NCBI GenBank assembly: GCA_016929985.1
Contig: JAFGIH010000044.1
Span: forward strand, 1 to 10,418
Source: Thermoleophilia bacterium
GTDB lineage: Bacteria > Actinomycetota > Thermoleophilia > RBG-16-64-13
Reading direction: 5' to 3'
Length of the DNA stretch: 10,418 nt
The stretch's first letter is position 1. Each line of letters starts with the position of its first letter. The notes beneath the pieces were generated by a model. The model did no database searches. It saw only the letters and a list, made by a program, of their open reading frames with translations, and was not told the origin of the DNA. This document shows positions 6,308 through 10,418 of this stretch, piece after piece. Position numbers and translations under genes: made by a program.

Positions 6308-7252
6308 GTGACGCTGAGAGACAGCCGGTCCGCCTCCCTTCCCTTCGGAGCCCTCACCCTTGTCGCACTGCTCTGGGGCTACAACTGGGTGGTCATGAAG
6401 GTAGGTCTGGAGTGGGCTGAGCCCTTCACCTATTCCGCCTTGCGCAATCTGGTCGCAGCACTCGCGATCTTTGCGGTGGCGGTCGCCCTGCGCAGATCGC
6501 TCAGACCGAAGGCTATCGTCCAGACGGCGCTCTTCGGCATCTTTCAGACCAGCGGGTCCGCCGGCCTCGCCATGCTCGCAGTCCAGATGGGTGGGATTGG
6601 GAAGATCTCGTTCCTCACCTACACCATGCCTTTCTGGCTCTTGCTGATAGCTTGGCTATCTCTTCGGGAACCTGTCCGCGACCTCCAATGGCTCGCCGTG
6701 AGCATAGCGCTGCCTGGGTTGGTGCTGGTGGTCGAGCCTTGGAACCTGAGAGGACTCACCAGCAGCCTGTTGGCAGTCGCAGCCGGGGTCTCGTGGGCCA
6801 TCGCCTCCCTGATCGTCAAACGGTTGCGTACCCGGTGCGATATCGAGCCACTGTCGTTCATCGCGTGGCAGGGCATCTTCGGCACCATCCCGCTGATCGT
6901 CGTGGCAGTGCTTACGGCGGAGAGCCTCCCGACCTGGAACGCGAGCTTCATCTCGGCCCTCGTCTTCACCTCGGTGCCCGGCAATGCCATCGCCTGGGTC
7001 CTCTGGCTCTACGCGCTCGACAAGCTGCCTCTCAACACGGCCGGTTTCGGCAGTCTGGCCGTCCCGGTGCTGGGCGTCGTCTCGGCCTGGTTCCAGCTCG
7101 GTGAGCTTCCGACCCTGGCCGAGGGCGCGGGCATGGGCATGATCGTGGTCGCCCTGGCGGTGCTTGCCGCGAGAGAACTGCACGCAGCCCAGCGGTTCGT
7201 CACTCACCGGTCGGCCGGCAAGCCCGCGCCCTCGGGGGTCGGCACGCTTTAG
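6308..7252 (+). CDS. EamA/DMT-family transporter (drug/metabolite exporter)
   Basis: This 314-residue inner-membrane protein has about ten hydrophobic helices arranged as two EamA repeats (about 13-140 and 150-287), the standard length and layout of the DMT superfamily (RhaT/YdcZ/PagO-like). The first helix carries the typical ALLWGYNWVVMKVGL signature, followed by EPFTYSALRNLVAAL. The second repeat has AAGVSWAIASLIVKRL, and a later helix has VPGNAIAWVLWLYALDKLP. Members export amino acids, nucleosides or small metabolites; the substrate here is unknown. The start is GTG 6308, 6 bases after GAAGG (6297-6301). The gene stands alone on the plus strand, preceded by a leader with a possible promoter and palindrome, and converges on the ABC permease operon 67 bases downstream. 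The C-terminal tail (about 290-314) is hydrophilic. Confidence 0.92.
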   Translation: MTLRDSRSASLPFGALTLVALLWGYNWVVMKVGLEWAEPFTYSALRNLVAALAIFAVAVALRRSLRPKAIVQTALFGIFQTSGSAGLAMLAVQMGGIGKISFLTYTMPFWLLLIAWLSLREPVRDLQWLAVSIALPGLVLVVEPWNLRGLTSSLLAVAAGVSWAIASLIVKRLRTRCDIEPLSFIAWQGIFGTIPLIVVAVLTAESLPTWNASFISALVFTSVPGNAIAWVLWLYALDKLPLNTAGFGSLAVPVLGVVSAWFQLGELPTLAEGAGMGMIVVALAVLAARELHAAQRFVTHRSAGKPAPSGVGTL

Positions 7253-7319
7253 ACCGGGCGCCGCATCATGAAGAAGCCGTAGCCGTAGTAGGCAGACCTG
7301 AGTGCACCCCCGGCAGGCC
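7253..7319. other. Convergent intergenic gap without a recognisable terminator
   Basis: These 67 bases separate the ends of two converging genes. I found no stable GC-rich hairpin with a T-run in either direction. On the minus strand the region reads as a protein-like C-terminal peptide ending at TAA 7251-7249, described under findings. Confidence 0.45.
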
Positions 7320-8822
7320 CTACCGATCCCTCCGGTACCGCACAAAGGTACCCGCACCTATCGCCACTCCCGCGACCACCATGACGAGGCCGCTGGAATC
7401 CCCCCGTGTGTACTCCACGATGCCCAAGACCACCATCACGATGGCGATCGCGGCCATCATGAAGATGCGGTTTCTGGATCCGGTCGTGCCTTTTGGAACC
7501 GAGGCCCGAGCCGTCTCCACCTCGCCGCCCGGCCGGCCGCTCTGACTGACCCTACCACGCGCCGACGCCTCTCCGGCGGCTGTCGGGGCGGAACGATGCG
7601 ACACCACGCCCTTCAACCGCTGCCAGGTGAGCGCCCGGGCCGAAAGTAGGTTGCCCGCATGGAACAGGCGTCCCGCCAGCAACACTACTACGTAGGCAGT
7701 CACCGCGAGGAGCACCGCGCCCAACACGAGCTGCCACCACACCACAGGCGTCGCCCCCAGCCTCGCTACCATGGCAACCGGCGAGGTAAGCGGCACCAGG
7801 CTGAGCGCAGTGGCCGCCGCACCGTTGGGAGCATCGCTGAACACGTTCAGAAGAAGCAAGGGGACAATCAGTGGGATGAGGACCACGATCACGAACTGTC
7901 CGGCGTCGCGAGCCGTGGGCGCAAGGACGCCCAGTACTGCGTAAAGGGAGGCATACATCACGTATCCCAGCAGAAAGTAGACGACCGCCCAGGGAATCAC
8001 CCGGGCGGCGAACTCGCCACTTACGGTGAGGTCCATGCCGGCGATGCTCCCCCTCGTGAGCAGCAATCCGAAGATCACGGCGAACCAGATGGCCACCTGG
8101 AGCAATCCCACGGCGGACAGGCCGGCGATCTTGCCCATCATAAGGTCTTTCGGCCGAAGGCTGACGAGGAGAACCTCAGCGGTCCGGTTCTCCTTCTCTT
8201 TTGAGACGCTCTGCAGCATGAAGCCACTGGTCATGGCGAGAGCCATATAGAGCACGAACATGAGCAGGTAGGGGAGAAAATAGGCCGACGCGGCGTCTGT
8301 GGGAGAGGTCGGACTCTGGGGAGCCAGCGACCGCGACACCGCCCCGGGGGTGGGATCCATCAGCAGCCTGGCAATCGCCTCGTCGCCGGTGATGCCGGTG
8401 TTGATGACGTAGGTGATGAGATTGCCGCCATCGATGGCCTGCAGAGGCTCGTACCGGCCTTGGACGACCGTCAACCGGCCCGAGGCCAGGTAGTCCGGGG
8501 AGATGAGGTAGTAGCAGTCGATCTCCCCTCCGGCCAGCGCCGCCTGCGCGGCGTCCTCATCATCGTAGTCGCGCACCAGTTCGGCCGGCAACCCCGACGG
8601 AGCCGCCCGCAACAGACCTCCCGGGTCAACGTACCCGACGGCCTCGATCCCAGACCCTGCGTCTGGGATGAAGCCCTCACTCTCCTCGGCTCCGGCAAAC
8701 AGCTGCGGAATGAACACGAGGAGCAACACCACTGCCGGCAGCAAGAAGGTGGTAAACCAGAACGCCTTTCGCGCCAGCGTGGTGCGCAGCTCATGGCGAG
8801 CGATCAGCCAGACGTCGCGCAT
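7320..8822 (-). CDS. ABC-2/NatB-type transporter permease with C-terminal membrane extension
   Basis: Numbered from ATG 8822, this is a 500-residue inner-membrane permease of the NatB/ABC-2 exporter type. A first helix (about 22-43) is followed by a large extracytoplasmic domain (about 44-180). Five further helices then fall at about 181-204, 232-256, 275-300, 308-328 and 362-384. EKENRT (209-214) after the second helix is the conserved cytoplasmic segment expected to contact the ATPase. The protein is paralogous to the upstream permease: both contain GYVD near the start of the external domain, a GEI...YLL/I.PDY...SG block, and EKENRT. Unlike that gene it continues with a hydrophilic linker (about 400-451) and two more helices (about 453-470 and 477-495). 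It starts 7 bases after the upstream stop, with GAGGGTGA at 8837-8830. In-frame GTG 8825 and an ATG at 8852 inside the upstream gene are alternatives. Confidence 0.9.
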   Translation of the reverse strand: MRDVWLIARHELRTTLARKAFWFTTFLLPAVVLLLVFIPQLFAGAEESEGFIPDAGSGIEAVGYVDPGGLLRAAPSGLPAELVRDYDDEDAAQAALAGGEIDCYYLISPDYLASGRLTVVQGRYEPLQAIDGGNLITYVINTGITGDEAIARLLMDPTPGAVSRSLAPQSPTSPTDAASAYFLPYLLMFVLYMALAMTSGFMLQSVSKEKENRTAEVLLVSLRPKDLMMGKIAGLSAVGLLQVAIWFAVIFGLLLTRGSIAGMDLTVSGEFAARVIPWAVVYFLLGYVMYASLYAVLGVLAPTARDAGQFVIVVLIPLIVPLLLLNVFSDAPNGAAATALSLVPLTSPVAMVARLGATPVVWWQLVLGAVLLAVTAYVVVLLAGRLFHAGNLLSARALTWQRLKGVVSHRSAPTAAGEASARGRVSQSGRPGGEVETARASVPKGTTGSRNRIFMMAAIAIVMVVLGIVEYTRGDSSGLVMVVAGVAIGAGTFVRYRRDR

Positions 8823-8829
8823 CACACCA

Positions 8830-10026
8830 TCACCCTCGCGCCCTGACAGCATCGAAGAATCCCCGCAGACTCATGCGCTTGCCATAGCGGAGCATCCCCT
8901 GGCGAAACACCCGGGGAGCGGCCCAGAACCCTATGCCGGCACACAAGATCAAGATCACCCAGCTCGTGACAAGCTGCCACAAGGGGATGAGCGTCGCACC
9001 CCACCGGATGGCGATGGCGAGCAAGGACGTCGTTGGGAACAGAGTGAGAAAGACCATCAACGGGCCGTCCGGATTGCTGCCGAGCAGCGGCGAGAAGAAC
9101 AAGGGGAGGAGAAAGAGCACGTTGAGCGCCCCGACCAGTTGCTGGCCTTGTCGCGAATCTGCCACCACCACCCCCAGGATGACCACCAGGTCCACAGCGA
9201 GGATGAAAAGAGGCACGAAGAAGGCCGCGAGCACCCCCACGAGGCTCCAGGGAATCTTGAGGCCGCCCATGACGTCGGTGAACGCGGCCACCAGCGACAG
9301 CCCCGCGATGATGACCACCGCCCAGAGAATCACCTGGGTCAGAGCCACCCCCACCAGTCCGGCCGCCTTCCCTGCTATGAACTCCTTGGGCGAGACAGAG
9401 GTGGTCACGATCTCTATGGTACGGTTCTCCTTCTCGTCGGTGACCGCGCGTAGCAGGTAGTTGGCCGAGGTCATGAGCGCGAAGGAGATGAAGAGACCGA
9501 GCGCGAAGGGCAGGATAAGATCGACTACGCCGGCCGAACGCTCCTCTCTGCCTCCCTCGACGGCGCGAACCACGATGTCTCCAGGACCGGCGAGAGCTCG
9601 GCGGGCCACCTCAGGCTCCAGCGACCCTACCAGGTTCGCTCTAAGAAACTCGTCGAAACGATCTTGTACACCGGCGCTGGGTTGACGTTCCCCATAGACC
9701 AGTTCGACCTGGCCGGAGTGACCGTAGTCGGGAGCCAACAGGTAGAAACCCTTGATCTCGCCGGCCGTGAGGACGGCGGTCGCCTCCTTCTCCGTCGCGA
9801 AGGCCCGGAATCCCGGGTCATTGACCTTGGTCGCCAAGACCCCGCTTCGATCCACGTACCCCAGCGACTCTACGTCTCCCGCGCTCTGCAGGGACGAGAG
9901 GATGCTGACGCCCATCATCGCTAGCATGAGCACCGGTAGGCCAAACGTGGCCAACAGGAAGCTCCGCCTCCGCACGTTCTTGCGGTATTCCTGGCGGGCT
10001 ATGAGGACCGACTTACGCATCGTCAC
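8830..10026 (-). CDS. ABC-2/NatB-type transporter permease
   Basis: This is a 398-residue inner-membrane permease. A first helix (about 23-46, FLLATFGLPVLMLAMMGVSI) precedes an external domain (about 47-168). Helices follow at about 169-193, 224-248, 258-288, 297-315, 322-340 and 345-370, with a basic cytoplasmic tail. EKENRT (198-203), continuing into IEIVTTSVSPKEFIAGK, is the hallmark of NatB-like ABC-2 permeases. Family members export ions, peptides or lipids; NatAB exports sodium. The substrate here is unknown. The gene overlaps the end of the ATPase gene. GTG 10026 is preferred over ATG 10020 because AAGGAG (10041-10036) lies 9 bases before the GTG and 15 before the ATG. It is immediately followed by a paralogous permease, suggesting a heterodimeric channel. 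Confidence 0.92.
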   Translation of the reverse strand: MTMRKSVLIARQEYRKNVRRRSFLLATFGLPVLMLAMMGVSILSSLQSAGDVESLGYVDRSGVLATKVNDPGFRAFATEKEATAVLTAGEIKGFYLLAPDYGHSGQVELVYGERQPSAGVQDRFDEFLRANLVGSLEPEVARRALAGPGDIVVRAVEGGREERSAGVVDLILPFALGLFISFALMTSANYLLRAVTDEKENRTIEIVTTSVSPKEFIAGKAAGLVGVALTQVILWAVVIIAGLSLVAAFTDVMGGLKIPWSLVGVLAAFFVPLFILAVDLVVILGVVVADSRQGQQLVGALNVLFLLPLFFSPLLGSNPDGPLMVFLTLFPTTSLLAIAIRWGATLIPLWQLVTSWVILILCAGIGFWAAPRVFRQGMLRYGKRMSLRGFFDAVRARG

Positions 10027-10418
10027 GCGGCGCGGCTCCTTCGTCGCCGGCCACCGGACGCTTGTCCCCGGCCACCACGGTTATGAAGATGTCGTCCAGT
10101 GAGGGCTCGGCCCGTTCGAAGCGCTCCAGCTTCACCCCTGGGCGGGCGGCCAGCGCCCTCAAGACCTCCTGTGGATCGGCTCCGCCCTCGAGGGAGAGCC
10201 GCCACGCGCCATCCTCCTCCCGCGCTTCGAGGACCTGCGGCAGACCCGAGAAATCCCCCTCACCCTCCACTACGACCGCGTTGGCCGCGAAATCCCGCCT
10301 GATCTCGTCTACCCGGCCGTACAGCACGGTTCGCCCACGATCGATGAGTACTATGCGGTCGCACAAGGCCTGTACCTGGTACATCTGGTGGGTAGACATG
10401 ATGACCGAGCGACCGGCG
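10013..10418 (-). CDS. ABC transporter ATPase, C-terminal part (N-terminus outside window)
   Basis: The minus-strand frame is open from the window end to TAA at 10015-10013, giving about 134 residues. It enters just before the switch-His segment (RSVIMSTHQMYQVQALCDRI), followed by VLIDRGRTVLYG, the usual end of an ABC ATPase domain. An accessory C-terminal domain of the DUF4162 type follows, ending in the typical motif ERAEPSLDDIFITVV. Walker A, signature and Walker B lie outside the window and cannot be checked. This C-terminal domain is common in NatA-like ATPases that drive ABC-2 permeases, which agrees with the two permeases downstream. Its 3' end overlaps the first permease by 14 bases. 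The ATG at 10399 is internal and not a start. Confidence 0.92.
   Translation of the reverse strand, partial: AGRSVIMSTHQMYQVQALCDRIVLIDRGRTVLYGRVDEIRRDFAANAVVVEGEGDFSGLPQVLEAREEDGAWRLSLEGGADPQEVLRALAARPGVKLERFERAEPSLDDIFITVVAGDKRPVAGDEGAAPRDDA
10036..10041 (-). promoter_or_regulatory. Shine-Dalgarno supporting the GTG start of the first permease
   Basis: AAGGAG on the minus strand lies 9 bases before GTG 10026 and within the 3' end of the ATPase gene. The spacing supports the GTG and implies translational coupling between ATPase and permease. Confidence 0.6.

Noticed and set aside
7321..7337. TACCG...CGGTA inverted repeat as a terminator for the converging genes
   Set aside because: It has a five-base stem with a seven-base loop and no T-run, and it lies inside the permease coding end.
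6656..7357. Minus-strand open frame of 233 codons over the EamA-family gene
   Set aside because: It is a low-complexity, charged translation opposite a well-recognised membrane protein, so an antisense shadow.
8668..9453. Plus-strand open frame of 261 codons across the permease junction
   Set aside because: It is antisense to two recognised permeases, with a hydrophilic His/Gln/Arg-rich translation typical of a shadow frame.
1..10418. tRNA, rRNA, CRISPR array, insertion sequence or defence system
   Set aside because: I saw no cloverleaf-like sequence, no regularly spaced repeats, no transposase and no nuclease or defence domains in any of the supported genes.

Overview
The window is high-GC bacterial DNA (about 60% G+C by eye). 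It carries eight protein genes, two of them cut by the window edges, and one roughly 390-base non-coding stretch. I see no rRNA, tRNA, CRISPR array, insertion sequence or phage gene. A surface protein combining SLH repeats, a peptidoglycan-binding domain and an L,D-transpeptidase, plus many GTG starts, fits a high-GC Gram-positive such as an actinobacterium. That placement is inference; no marker gene is present.

Left part (1-4178, minus strand): a tight cluster reads uup (ABC-F ATPase) -> class I/II aminotransferase -> MFS transporter, the last truncated at base 1. uup and the aminotransferase overlap by one base (TGATG), and the MFS gene starts 8 bases after the aminotransferase stop, so the three are probably co-transcribed and translationally coupled. 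Aminotransferase plus MFS permease suggests handling of an amino acid or an amino-acid-derived compound, but the substrate cannot be read from the sequence.

Centre (4179-6307, plus strand): a small conserved-looking protein is divergent from uup, followed by a secreted SLH/PG-binding/YkuD L,D-transpeptidase. Its true start is probably a GTG behind a perfect GGAGGT, not the upstream ATG. The following stretch (5915-6307) holds a possible decayed beta-helix coding fragment, a small hairpin with a linked direct repeat, a candidate extended -10 promoter and a 12-bp palindrome next to the start of the following gene.

Right part (6308-10418): an EamA/DMT-family transporter on the plus strand converges on a minus-strand ABC exporter operon. 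That operon is an ATPase (truncated at the window end) followed by two paralogous NatB/ABC-2-type permeases, with an overlapping start and a 7-base gap. The permeases probably form a heterodimeric membrane domain driven by the ATPase. The second one has an unusual C-terminal extension with two further predicted membrane helices.

Most of the window is ordinary accessory and housekeeping content. The items most worth checking are the transpeptidase architecture and its SDGC active-site variant, the paralogous permease pair with its asymmetric tail, and the decayed fragment with regulatory-looking structure between 5915 and 6307. I found no convincing undescribed system.
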